From NCBI RefSeq assembly GCF_014873875.1, contig NZ_JADBEM010000001.1, forward strand, positions 7,192,001-7,256,000: a stretch of DNA of 64,000 bases, written 5' to 3'. Source of the stretch: Actinopolymorpha pittospori. Its GTDB lineage: Bacteria; Actinomycetota; Actinomycetes; Propionibacteriales; Actinopolymorphaceae. A program made the position numbers and the translations under genes. This document shows positions 34,952 to 42,871 of this stretch, one piece after another. The notes under the pieces are model-generated. The model worked only from the letters and a program-made list of their open reading frames with translations. It searched no databases and was not told where the DNA came from. Within the stretch, counting starts at the first letter, position 1. Each line of letters opens with the position of its first letter.

Positions 34952-37233
34952 GGCTGCCTCCCTGTCAGGCCGAGGATGGCGGCGACCGCGCGGACGGCGG
35001 GTTCGGCGCGGGCGTGGTCGAGGTCGTCGTCCTCGGGGCGGTTCGCGCGCTGGTCGCCGGCGTGTGGGTCGCTGGTGTGGCGGCGCATGCGGTCGCCGAT
35101 GGCGCGGCGCTCGGGTGCGTCGAAGGTGCCGAACGTGCGCCGCAGCAGCGGGAGTACGTCGTCGAAGGTGTCGGCGGGTAGATCCGCAAGCCAGGCGTCG
35201 ATGAGGTGGAGCAGCCGGTCGTCGTGGACGAGGAGCAGCCCACCGCCGGACAGGAATCCCTCCACCCAGGCGGCCACGTGCGCGGGGGCGGCGCCGACGG
35301 AGACCGCGCGGGCCATCCGGACGCCGGCGGCGTCGGCGTCGAGGCGTTCGGCGTCCAGCAGCAGCCGCACCAGGCGGCCCTCGATCAGGCCGGGCAGGTC
35401 GTCGCGGGTGGCGATGCTGGCGAGGGTGGTCTCCCAGCGTTGCCGGTGTTCGCGGTCGGCGAGCAGGTTGACGGCGGAGTGGACGGCCTCGATGTGGTCG
35501 AGGAGTTCGCGTTCGGCGTCCTCGTCGAGGGCGGAGATGGCGGGTGGAAGGTCGACGCACATGCGGACGACGATCTCGGCGATGACGGCGCGGAGGCTGC
35601 CGACGTCGGTGCCGCGGACGTCGCCGTAGCGGACGGAGCGGACCAGGGCGGGCAGGGCGGCCATCAGGTGGGTGACGTCCCCGTCGAGGGCGGCGCGTTC
35701 CCCGACCGCGGCCAGGACCGCGGGCAGGGCGTCGGGCAGGTCGGCGAGCAGGCAGTGTTCGGTGAGGGTGCTCAGCTCGGACAGGGAGGCGGCGTCGCGG
35801 GCGTTGGCGGTGGCGCGGGCGATCGCCGCGTCCGCGACGGTGTTGCCCCACATGCTCGCCTCGATCAGGGCGAGGTCGAGTTCGGGTCGCCAGGCCAGCG
35901 TCCACAGTTCGTGGAAGGTGCCGCGGGAGCCGGCGATCTCGCCGGGTTCGCCCCACTCGACGTCGAGCAGGCGGAGCCGGTGCAGGAGGCGGCTGCGTTC
36001 GAGGTCGGTGGGTTTGCGCAGGTCCAGGTCGAGGTCGCGGTCGAGTGCCTCGGGTTTGAGGCGGAGCCGTCGTTGCGCGGCGCGCAGGTCCTGTTGGAGG
36101 GGCACCATCGGGGTCGCGGCGGGTACCTGGCCGAGGCGTTCACCGACGACGAGTTTGCGCTGGACGAGTTCGACGGGCAGGTCGGCGCCCTCGCACAGGA
36201 CGGCGCGGGTCGCCTCGGTCACCTCCGCGAGCCCGGGCAGCGGCCGGCCGCGCAGGGAGGCGAGGGTCTCGGCCAGCCGGACGCCCTCGATGACGTGGGC
36301 GGAGGAGACGGGCAGGCCGTTGTCGCGCAGGATCCTGGCGGTTTCGGTGAGCCAGCGTTCGATGGGACGGTCGGTGGTCTCGAAGAGGTGGTGGTACCAG
36401 CCGGGCGACTCCACGCCGGCGCCGTAGCCGCTCCAGTACGCGAGGCGGCTGTGGGTCCAGGGCACCCAGGTCATGGCGACCTTGGTCTTGGTCCGGCCCT
36501 TCAGCACCCGGTTGTCGGCGGCGGCGGTGGGGAGGTCCAGCAGCGCGGGGACGTGCCAGGCGCCGCAGACGACGGCGATCCTGGTGTACCCGTCGGCGAG
36601 GGTGCGGCGGAGCACGGTGCGCATGTACGCCTCGCGGCGTGCCTCCTCCTCCTGCTCGCCGGCGGGCTGGGCCGGGGCGTGTTCGCGCAGCGCCGTCATC
36701 GCCTCGGCGATCGCGGCGAACGGTGCGGGTTCGCCGTCGCGGCGGTGTTCGATGACGTCGTCCCACCAGCGTTCGGCGTCGTCGTAGCCGGCGGTCTCGG
36801 CGAGCCAGCCGAGCGGGTCGATGCGGACTCCGGCCTCGGCGGAGCCGCGTCGGCGGCGGCCGGTGTGGCGGGGTGTGGCGAGGACGTTCGCGGCGGGCAG
36901 GTCGCAGAACCGCACCGGGATGCCGGCGTTCAGGGCGTACTGGATGGCCTGCCACTCCGGGGAGAACGACGCGAACGGCCAGAACGCCGACCGGTTCGGT
37001 TCGCCCGGAACGTAGGCCAGCAACGCGACCGGCGGCTCCATCTCCGGGTCGGCGGCCAGCGGCACCAGCGCGTCCGCCTCGGGTGGTCCCTCGATGAGGA
37101 CCACGTCGGGGCGCAGGTCGGCCAGCGCCGCCCGCAACGCGCGTGCCGTGCCCGGGCCGTGGTGGCGTACGCCGAGCACGGTGACGGCGCCAGCCTGATC
37201 GGCCGACAACCGCGACGTGGTGGGTGTGGTCAA
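34948..37233 (-). CDS. DUF5682 family protein
   Basis: A 761-residue protein starting TTG 37233, overlapping the MoxR stop as TTGA, with GAGGT upstream. Its N-terminus, VTVLGVRHHGPGTARAL and PDVVLIEGPPEAD (H24, H25, E48), resembles the first strand/loop and acidic strand of EreA/TraB/ChaN-like hydrolases (TIKI clan), suggesting a metal-dependent esterase or protease fold. This is my inference, not an established assignment. Later, FCDLPAANVL and VVCGAWHVPALL fit the same fold. The C-terminal half (about 400-761) is helical and repeat-like. It occurs in actinobacteria and others with MoxR, VWA, DUF5691 and SWIM genes. The function is unknown. Confidence 0.85.
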   Translation of the reverse strand: MTTPTTSRLSADQAGAVTVLGVRHHGPGTARALRAALADLRPDVVLIEGPPEADALVPLAADPEMEPPVALLAYVPGEPNRSAFWPFASFSPEWQAIQYALNAGIPVRFCDLPAANVLATPRHTGRRRRGSAEAGVRIDPLGWLAETAGYDDAERWWDDVIEHRRDGEPAPFAAIAEAMTALREHAPAQPAGEQEEEARREAYMRTVLRRTLADGYTRIAVVCGAWHVPALLDLPTAAADNRVLKGRTKTKVAMTWVPWTHSRLAYWSGYGAGVESPGWYHHLFETTDRPIERWLTETARILRDNGLPVSSAHVIEGVRLAETLASLRGRPLPGLAEVTEATRAVLCEGADLPVELVQRKLVVGERLGQVPAATPMVPLQQDLRAAQRRLRLKPEALDRDLDLDLRKPTDLERSRLLHRLRLLDVEWGEPGEIAGSRGTFHELWTLAWRPELDLALIEASMWGNTVADAAIARATANARDAASLSELSTLTEHCLLADLPDALPAVLAAVGERAALDGDVTHLMAALPALVRSVRYGDVRGTDVGSLRAVIAEIVVRMCVDLPPAISALDEDAERELLDHIEAVHSAVNLLADREHRQRWETTLASIATRDDLPGLIEGRLVRLLLDAERLDADAAGVRMARAVSVGAAPAHVAAWVEGFLSGGGLLLVHDDRLLHLIDAWLADLPADTFDDVLPLLRRTFGTFDAPERRAIGDRMRRHTSDPHAGDQRANRPEDDDLDHARAEPAVRAVAAILGLTGRQP

Positions 37234-38447
37234 CCGGATACCTCGCGGCAGGCTCGGTAGAAGTCGGCCCAGTCGCGGCGTTCGCGGACCACCGCCTCGA
37301 GGTACTCCTGCCAGACCACCCGGTCGGAGACGGGGTCCTGGATGACGGCGCCGGTGATGCCGGCGGCGATGTCGGCGGGGCGCAGGGTGCCGTCGCCGAA
37401 GTGGGCGGCGAGGGCGATGCCGCTGGTGACGACGGAGATGGCCTCGGCGGGGCTCAGGGTGGCGCTGGGTGACTTGACCCTGGTACGGCCGTCGCTGGTG
37501 ACGCCTTCGCGGAGTTCGCGGAAGACGGTGACGACCCGGCGGATCTCGTCCAGGCCGGGCGGGAGTTCGGGGAGTTCGAGGGCGCGGCCGAGTTCGGTGA
37601 CGCGGCGGTGGACGATCTCGACCTCCTCATCGGCGGTGGCGGGGACGGGCAGGACGACGGTGTTGAACCGGCGGCGCAGCGCGCTGGAGAGTTCGTTGAC
37701 GCCGCGGTCGCGGTCGTTGGCGGTGGCGATGACGTTGAAGCCCTTGCGGGCCTGGACCTGGCTGCCGAGTTCGGGGATCGGCATGGTCTTCTCCGACAGG
37801 ACGGTGATGAGGGCGTCCTGGACGTCGGAGGGCATCCGGGTGAGCTCCTCGACCCGGACCAGCCGGCCCTCGGTCATCGCCCGCATCACCGGGCTCGCCA
37901 CCAGCGCCTTGTCGGTGGGGCCCTCGGTGAGCAGGCGGGCGTAGTTCCAGCCGTACCTGATCGCCTCCTCGACGGTGCCGGCGGTGCCCTGGACGAGCAG
38001 GGTGGAGTCACCGGAGATCGCGGCGGCGAGGTGTTCTGACAACCACGTCTTGGCGGTGCCGGGGACGCCGAGCAGGAGCAGGGCCCGGTCGGTGGCGAGG
38101 GTGGCGACGGCGACCTCGACGATGCGCCGGTTGCCGACGTACTTGGGGGTGATGGGGGTGCCGTCGACCTCCCCTCCGTGCAGGTACGTCGTCACGGCCC
38201 AGGGTGAGAGGTGCCAGCCGGGTGGGCGAGGCCGGTCGTCGTGGGCGGCGATGGCGGCAAGTTCGGCGGCGTACTGCTGCTCGGCGTGGGCGCGCAGGAC
38301 TCCTTCGGGCAGGCCGGGCAGGCCGGCGGGGTCGGGCGAGCCGGTCGGGTTGGGCGTGCCGGTCGGGTTGGGCGTGCCGGTCGGGTTGGGCGTGCCGGGT
38401 GCGTCAGGCGAGCCGGTCGCGGCGTCGGGTGGCGTGGTGTCGGTCAA
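37230..38447 (-). CDS. MoxR-family AAA+ ATPase
   Basis: A 405-residue ATPase, start TTG 38447, which overlaps the DUF5691 stop (TTGA) and has GAGGGA 7 nt upstream. No in-frame ATG fits better. Residues 18-40 form a low-complexity PNPTGT linker from an 18-bp tandem repeat. The Walker A is GVPGTAKT (127-134), Walker B-like RLVRVEEL (E200, E201), sensor 1 NVIATANDRDRG, and Arg finger region SSALRRRFN. The Walker B Asp of most AAA+ proteins is replaced by Val-Glu-Glu, as in this MoxR subgroup. It would energise remodelling of a target together with the VWA protein. Confidence 0.92.
   Translation of the reverse strand: MTDTTPPDAATGSPDAPGTPNPTGTPNPTGTPNPTGSPDPAGLPGLPEGVLRAHAEQQYAAELAAIAAHDDRPRPPGWHLSPWAVTTYLHGGEVDGTPITPKYVGNRRIVEVAVATLATDRALLLLGVPGTAKTWLSEHLAAAISGDSTLLVQGTAGTVEEAIRYGWNYARLLTEGPTDKALVASPVMRAMTEGRLVRVEELTRMPSDVQDALITVLSEKTMPIPELGSQVQARKGFNVIATANDRDRGVNELSSALRRRFNTVVLPVPATADEEVEIVHRRVTELGRALELPELPPGLDEIRRVVTVFRELREGVTSDGRTRVKSPSATLSPAEAISVVTSGIALAAHFGDGTLRPADIAAGITGAVIQDPVSDRVVWQEYLEAVVRERRDWADFYRACREVSG
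38341..38394. repeat. 18-bp tandem repeat inside the MoxR gene, 3 copies
   Basis: Three identical 18-bp units in tandem encode PNPTGT repeats near the N-terminus of the MoxR ATPase. Being a multiple of 3, copy-number change would alter linker length without a frameshift. Confidence 0.85.
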
Positions 38448-39925
38448 CGGAGTTCCCTCAACATGTCGTGGCGGAAGCGCAGGGTGGTGGCCAGGCGCCG
38501 CAGCGCCGGCCACGGGTGCTCGGCCAGGTCCTCGGCGCGCTCGTGCAGCTCGGGCGGCAGCCGCAGCGCCGCGACGGCGCAGAGTCGCTCCCCGAGTCCG
38601 GTGTACTGCCTGCCGGCCTGCACGATCCTGGTCAGGGCCGCGGCGGCCAGCTCCTCCGACCAGGGCCCCGCGATCTCGGTGAGCAACTCGACCAGTTCGA
38701 CGCCGAGCGCGGCATTGGTGACGATGCCGGCGGCGTGCGCAGCGCGTTCCTCAAGTGGGAGGACGGCGAGGAGCCGGCCGGCCAGAATGCCCTCGCCGAG
38801 AAGGGCTCTGGCCCAGGTGGGGTCACGTTGGGTGATCGCGGCCCGTGCCCAGCCGGTGATGACGGGCTGGTGCCAGTCGCCCGCGTCGAGGGCGACGATC
38901 TGCGCGGGGGTGGTGCCGAGCCGGCCCGTCCAGGTGGAGAGCGGGGTTCGGGCGAGGAGTTCCTCCAGCCACCAGGCGCGTTCGCCGGCGACGTCGGGTG
39001 GGCGGAGCTGGACGCCGTCGCGTTGGGCGCGGGCGTCGCAGCTGGTCGGTGGGTCGACGAGGAGCTGGCCCGCGTGTGGTCCGAGGGTGAGGCACGGTGT
39101 GGCGCGGCGGGCCATCCGAGCGGACAGGGCGCTGCCGGGGATTCGGGCGAGCAGGTCGGCGGCGGTCTGGCGTACCTCGCGGCGGGGGTCGTCGAGGGCC
39201 GTCTCGAGGAACGGTTCGTCGCCCGGGGTGAGGTCGGCGCCGAAGGAGGTGAGGAACGCGATGCGGTCCTGCGGGGTCTCCTGCGCCCAGGTCCCCGCGA
39301 GGAGGTCGCGGGCCCGGTCGGGGTGCCTGGCGCGCAGGTGGGCGAGGTAGCCGCGGCGGCCGCCGGGGTCGCCGTACTCCCAGATGTCGGGGTCGATTTC
39401 GGCACCGTCGGCGGTGTCGGAGGTATCGGCGGTGTGAGCCTGGTCGAGCAGGTACGCCCAGTCGGGGTTGAGTCCGGCGAGCCAGCGGGCCCGGTGGCCT
39501 CCGACGGTGCTGACCAGGCCGCGGATGCGGGGGTTGCCGCGGGCGCGGTCGAGCAGGGCGGGCAGCAGATGCCCGGGTACGCGGAGCCCTCGGTCGGCGG
39601 CGGCGGTGAGCCACTCGGGCAGGGTGCCGGGGTGTTCGCCGGCGAGGATCCTGGCCAGCCGGTGGGCGGCGGCACGGCTCACGGCCGGCCTGTCGTCGGG
39701 CCGGCTCGGTGCGGGCAGGTCGCGCTGGGCGGGCTGGAACCCGGCGCGGCGCCGCGCCACGAGCAGGGCCGCGCGGTCGAGCAGCAGCGCGGCGGGGTCG
39801 GCGTCGTCGGCCGCCGCGGCGCTGGTCCCGTCCAGTCCGTCCAGTTCGTGGAGGTCGGTGTCGGGTACGGGGCGGCGTTCGGTCCCGACCAGGGCAGCCG
39901 ACACGAGGGCGTCCCACTGGCTCAC
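38444..39925 (-). CDS. DUF5691 family protein
   Basis: A 493-residue protein starting GTG 39925 (VSQWDALVSAALVGTERRP). The opening WDxLVxAALVGTxRRP is the signature of DUF5691. The rest is helical, with HEAT-like segments around DDPRREVRQTAADLLARI and LRRLATTLRFRHDML, so it is probably a scaffold or adaptor. A TnpB element ends one base upstream of the start codon, so the native ribosome site, formerly in the SWIM gene, has been replaced by element DNA. The stop overlaps the MoxR start. Confidence 0.85.
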   Translation of the reverse strand: MSQWDALVSAALVGTERRPVPDTDLHELDGLDGTSAAAADDADPAALLLDRAALLVARRRAGFQPAQRDLPAPSRPDDRPAVSRAAAHRLARILAGEHPGTLPEWLTAAADRGLRVPGHLLPALLDRARGNPRIRGLVSTVGGHRARWLAGLNPDWAYLLDQAHTADTSDTADGAEIDPDIWEYGDPGGRRGYLAHLRARHPDRARDLLAGTWAQETPQDRIAFLTSFGADLTPGDEPFLETALDDPRREVRQTAADLLARIPGSALSARMARRATPCLTLGPHAGQLLVDPPTSCDARAQRDGVQLRPPDVAGERAWWLEELLARTPLSTWTGRLGTTPAQIVALDAGDWHQPVITGWARAAITQRDPTWARALLGEGILAGRLLAVLPLEERAAHAAGIVTNAALGVELVELLTEIAGPWSEELAAAALTRIVQAGRQYTGLGERLCAVAALRLPPELHERAEDLAEHPWPALRRLATTLRFRHDMLRELR

Positions 39926-39944
39926 AGGGCATCTGGGGTGGAGG

Positions 39945-39964
39945 CCCCGCCCTTCACTGCGGGG
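39945..39964 (+). repeat. Left-end hairpin of the TnpB element
   Basis: CCCCGC and GCGGGG flank an 8-nt loop containing TTCAC, followed by GGAGGA-like sequence; the same layout appears at the right end. Subterminal hairpins of this type are recognised by Y1 transposases. Confidence 0.6.
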
Positions 39965-40017
39965 AGGAAGCCCTCTGCAGCAGACACTTCCTGTCGGTCC
40001 TCTCCTTTAGGTTTAGT

Positions 40018-41208
40018 GTGATATCTCGGTTTCGTGTGGTCCCCACGCCTGCCCAGGAGGCAGGGCTGGTAGAGCACTGCCGACATGCACGGTACGTGTG
40101 GAACCTCGGTCTGGAACAGCGGCTCATGTGGCGGCCCGACCGGCGTGCAAGCCCGCCCGGCTACGCGGAACAGGGCCGCCAGCTGACCGAGGCGCGCGCC
40201 ACCGAGCCGTGGCTGGCCGCTGGGTCGTCTACCGTGCAGCAACAAGCGCTTCGTGACCTTGATCGGGCGTGGCAGAACTTCTACGCTGGCACACACCGCC
40301 GGCCGACCTGGCGCAAGGCAGGCAGGAATGAGGGCTTCCGGATCGTCGGCGCCCAAGCCCGCCGGGTGCGAAAACTGAACCGCCGTTGGGCCGAAGTCAT
40401 TGTTCCGAAGGTCGGCTGGGTGCGGTTCCGGCTCTCCCGGCCCGTCCCCGCCATCGCAAGGTCCTACCGCATCACCCGGGACTGGGCCGGCCGCTGGCAC
40501 ATCGCGTTCGCTGTGGTACCCGGCCCTATCCCCGCACCCCACAACGGTGAGATCGTCGGTGTCGATCGGGGTGTAGCCGTCTCGGCTGCACTGTCGACCG
40601 GTGACCTTCTCCGCCTGCCCCCAATGACCGCGCGCGAGGCGTCCCGTCTGCTTCGCCTCCAGCGCCGGCTCGCCCGCGCGAAGCGCGGATCCAACCGGCG
40701 CAGCCGAGTCAAGACCGCGATCGCCAGAATCAAGGCCGCAGAAGCCAACCGACGCAAGGACTGGGTCGAAAAGACCAGCACCGCTCTGGCCCGCCGCTTC
40801 GACTTGATCCGTGTCGAAGACCTGCGCATCCAGAGCATGACACGTTCGGCTCGGGGCACTATCGAGAACCCCGGCAGGAACGTCCGGCAGAAAGCCGGGC
40901 TCAACCGTTCGATCCTCGCGTCCGGCTGGGGGCAACTGGTCCAACGGCTCGAACACAAGGCACCCGGGAGGGTCCAGAAGGTCCACCCCGCGTACACGTC
41001 CCAGACGTGCTCGGCGTGCATGAACGTCGACCGTGAAGCGCGTGAGAGCCAAGCGCGCTTTGCATGCCGGTCCTGCGGACACACCGAGAACGCTGACGTC
41101 AATGCGGCTAGAAACATCGCGGCAGGGCGTGCCGTGACTGCACGGGGAGGCCCGCCGTGGGGCGAGCCTGCGAACCGCGAACCTCAACCTATCCTCCTCT
41201 CCGTGTAG
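40018..41208 (+). CDS. tnpB: TnpB RNA-guided nuclease
   Basis: A 396-residue TnpB starting GTG 40018 (VISRFRVVPTPAQ). The frame stays open upstream, but that DNA belongs to the element end and to DUF5691. The N-terminal wedge/REC part (1-175) has CRHARYVWNLGLEQR. The RuvC domain has all three acidic residues: D183 in GVDRG, E267 in VEDLRI and D360 in ENADVNAARN. The zinc finger is C331/C334 and C350/C353. Length and catalytic set are those of active TnpB. It should be guided by an RNA made from its own 3' end and the right end, cleaving DNA at sites resembling the empty target. No signs of decay are seen. Confidence 0.95.
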   Translation: MISRFRVVPTPAQEAGLVEHCRHARYVWNLGLEQRLMWRPDRRASPPGYAEQGRQLTEARATEPWLAAGSSTVQQQALRDLDRAWQNFYAGTHRRPTWRKAGRNEGFRIVGAQARRVRKLNRRWAEVIVPKVGWVRFRLSRPVPAIARSYRITRDWAGRWHIAFAVVPGPIPAPHNGEIVGVDRGVAVSAALSTGDLLRLPPMTAREASRLLRLQRRLARAKRGSNRRSRVKTAIARIKAAEANRRKDWVEKTSTALARRFDLIRVEDLRIQSMTRSARGTIENPGRNVRQKAGLNRSILASGWGQLVQRLEHKAPGRVQKVHPAYTSQTCSACMNVDREARESQARFACRSCGHTENADVNAARNIAAGRAVTARGGPPWGEPANREPQPILLSV

Positions 41209-41271
41209 AGCGATGGGTTGGAATCCCCCGGCTTTCAGCCGAGGGAGGACGTCAAAGCGAGACCACCTCTC
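41060..41271 (+). ncRNA. Predicted omega RNA (reRNA) of TnpB
   Basis: In this family the guide RNA covers the tnpB 3' end and right end, then continues about 16 nt into flanking DNA. Here it would include the hairpin 41225-41245, end its scaffold at TCAA 41252-41255, and take its guide from 41256 on (AGCGAGACCACC), inside the SWIM gene in antisense. The 5' boundary is a guess. Confidence 0.4.
41225..41245 (+). repeat. Right-end hairpin of the TnpB element
   Basis: CCCCCGGCT and AGCCGAGGG pair with one mismatch around a TTC loop, followed by GAGGACGTCAA. It is both the transposition right end and the last stem of the presumed guide RNA. Confidence 0.7.
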
Positions 41272-42670
41272 CCTCGGCGCTCCAGGCGGTGAGCGGGGTG
41301 AGCCCGCGCGGGGTCCATTCGGCGGCGACGGTGACGGGGTGGCCGCCGGACAGCCCGACCAGGGGCCAGGGGTCCTCCACGGCGGGGTGGAGTTCGAGCG
41401 CGGCGCCGGTGGGGTCGGCGAGCGCCCAGGTCGGGGACCGCGTGGGTACGACGTCGGCGAGGACGACGGGCCAGGTGTCCAGCCAGGGATCGCGGGCGAG
41501 CGCGTCGGCGTAGGAGGTGAGGGCGCCGGTCACGGTGTGGCCAGGCGGGCGAGTGGGTGCGGGCATGGCGTACCGCTCGGTGATCACCGCCCGCAGCGGC
41601 AGCGCGCCCGGGTAGAACACGAGGTCGGCGTCGATGGTCGTCCCCACCACCAGCGGGACCTCCATCGGCTGGCCGGGTGGGGCGAAGGCCAGCAGCAACG
41701 CCATCGTTTCGGTGCTGGCGCCGCGCAGCCAGGTGCGCCTGGTGACCAGCCGGTCCAGGTCGATCTGGTGGACGCCCAGGACCTGCCAGTGGTCGCGGAC
41801 CGGTACGCCGGACCTGATCTCCTCCTGCCGGATCGTGAACCCGACCCGGGTCCGGACGGTGGCGCGCATCGGCTCCTCGAACTGCGGGAGCCGCCGGTAG
41901 GCGACGGTGAGGAGTCGCAGCAGCGCGTACTCCTCCAGCAGCCGGCCCGGCCAGCCCTCCCCCGAGGCGGGGACCGCGGCCAGCCGACTCACCCACGCCC
42001 CGACACTGCCGGCCTGGGAGTCGACCAGCCGGGCGGCGACGGTGTCCCAGTCGCGGTAGCTGGCGCGGGCGGCGCCGGCCAGACCTCCGCGTACCTGGTC
42101 GCGCAGCCACCGGTCGAACTCCTCCAACCCCGCGGCGACGCGGTCCTCCCGCTGCCGGGCTCGGCGCTGCGCCGCGGCCGGGTCGGCGATCGGGGCGTCA
42201 GGCCCGCGGCCGGCCTTGCGTTCGGCGCGTTCGGCTCTCTTGGCGGCCCACTCGGCGACCCAGTCCGGCCGGTCGCCGGTCGTGCCGACGGTGCCGTCGG
42301 ACCACAACAGCAGCAGTGCCAAGGCGTGCTTGCAGGGGAGTTTCCGGCTCGGGCAGGAACAGGAGAAGGCGGGTTCGGACAACTCGGCACAGGTGCGGTA
42401 GGGCCGGGCGCCGGAGCCGTGGTACTCCCCCCACACGACCGGGCCGGTGTCCTCGTCCTCGCCGGCCGGCGAGGACCAGCCGGTGCGTGACCAGCGCTCG
42501 GCGGTGGCGATGCTCTGCGCGGCGAGGTGGGAGGAGGCATCCGATGCCATTGCCAGCACCTGATCCCTGCTCCACTGCTCGACCACGGCGGCCACCCTAG
42601 CCATCAGGACCGACGAGACCCCGGAGTCGCTCCCCGCGGCGCGCATTCGGGGCGTTCCCGGCGTTGCCAT
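41252..42670 (-). CDS. SWIM zinc-finger protein
   Basis: A 472-residue protein. ATG 42670 is used; a start at the later VARVAAVVEQWSRDQVLAMA is possible. The SWIM motif is CSCPSRKLPCKH (C104, C106, C113, H115), a DNA- or protein-binding zinc finger. The remainder is helical with a C-terminal beta-rich part ending SAEGEVVSL. First gene of the MoxR/DUF5682 operon. Its last codon's third base and stop codon (TGA 41254-41252) are supplied by the TnpB element, yet the protein sequence VSL-stop is the same as inferred before insertion. Transcription into DUF5691 now has to cross the element. Confidence 0.88.
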   Translation of the reverse strand: MATPGTPRMRAAGSDSGVSSVLMARVAAVVEQWSRDQVLAMASDASSHLAAQSIATAERWSRTGWSSPAGEDEDTGPVVWGEYHGSGARPYRTCAELSEPAFSCSCPSRKLPCKHALALLLLWSDGTVGTTGDRPDWVAEWAAKRAERAERKAGRGPDAPIADPAAAQRRARQREDRVAAGLEEFDRWLRDQVRGGLAGAARASYRDWDTVAARLVDSQAGSVGAWVSRLAAVPASGEGWPGRLLEEYALLRLLTVAYRRLPQFEEPMRATVRTRVGFTIRQEEIRSGVPVRDHWQVLGVHQIDLDRLVTRRTWLRGASTETMALLLAFAPPGQPMEVPLVVGTTIDADLVFYPGALPLRAVITERYAMPAPTRPPGHTVTGALTSYADALARDPWLDTWPVVLADVVPTRSPTWALADPTGAALELHPAVEDPWPLVGLSGGHPVTVAAEWTPRGLTPLTAWSAEGEVVSL

Positions 42671-42799
42671 GTCGACACTACTCACCGTCACCAGCCTAGA
42701 ACGACATCCGCCCAACCGGCTGCGGCGTGGGCATCGGCGGTCCTGCCGCCGATGTCGACTGACCACGCCGGTTCGGCGGCCTCGTCGACAACGCCCGGT

Positions 42800-42844
42800 A
42801 CTTTCCTCTCAGGAAAGAACCTGCTACTTTCCTCACAGGAAAGT
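42800..42844. promoter_or_regulatory. Twin inverted repeats, operator candidate
   Basis: CTTTCCT-N3-AGGAAAG occurs at 42801-42817 and, with 8-bp arms, ACTTTCCT-N3-AGGAAAGT at 42826-42844. The centres are 26 bp apart, 28 bp upstream of the membrane-protein start. The winged-helix protein of the same operon is the likely binder. Confidence 0.7.
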
Positions 42845-42871
42845 GCGGCTGGCAGGAAGGACAGGAATCGC

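Larger units (their letters stand above)
39926..41255 (+). mobile_element. TnpB-only insertion element (IS200/IS605 superfamily, IS1341-like)
   Basis: The ends are deduced from context. Deleting 39926-41255 joins the SWIM 3' end to the DUF5691 start and recreates VSL-stop with a GTGA overlap, the same junction type as the rest of the operon. The left flank ends CTCAC, the right terminus is TCAA, as known for IS608-like right ends, and there is no target duplication, as expected of this superfamily. Each end carries a GC hairpin followed by GGGAGGA (left hairpin 39945-39964, right hairpin 41225-41245). No TnpA transposase gene is present, so it depends on a transposase elsewhere. Confidence 0.85.

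Noticed and set aside
33779..35956. A 725-residue fused version of the VWA protein
   Set aside because: The N-terminal 330 residues are Arg/Pro-rich antisense-type sequence within DUF5682; GTG 34951 has the GTGA overlap.
38341..38394. CRISPR-like short repeats
   Set aside because: The three 18-bp units are directly adjacent without spacers and lie inside a coding region in frame.
39709..40017. Upstream in-frame extension of TnpB by about 100 residues
   Set aside because: The extension is Arg/Gly-rich, lies antisense to DUF5691, and crosses the deduced element boundary. GTG 40018 begins at the conserved TnpB N-terminus.
41215..41250. A tRNA-like segment (GGTTGGAATCCC) after tnpB
   Set aside because: It lacks acceptor and anticodon stems; it is the element right-end hairpin.
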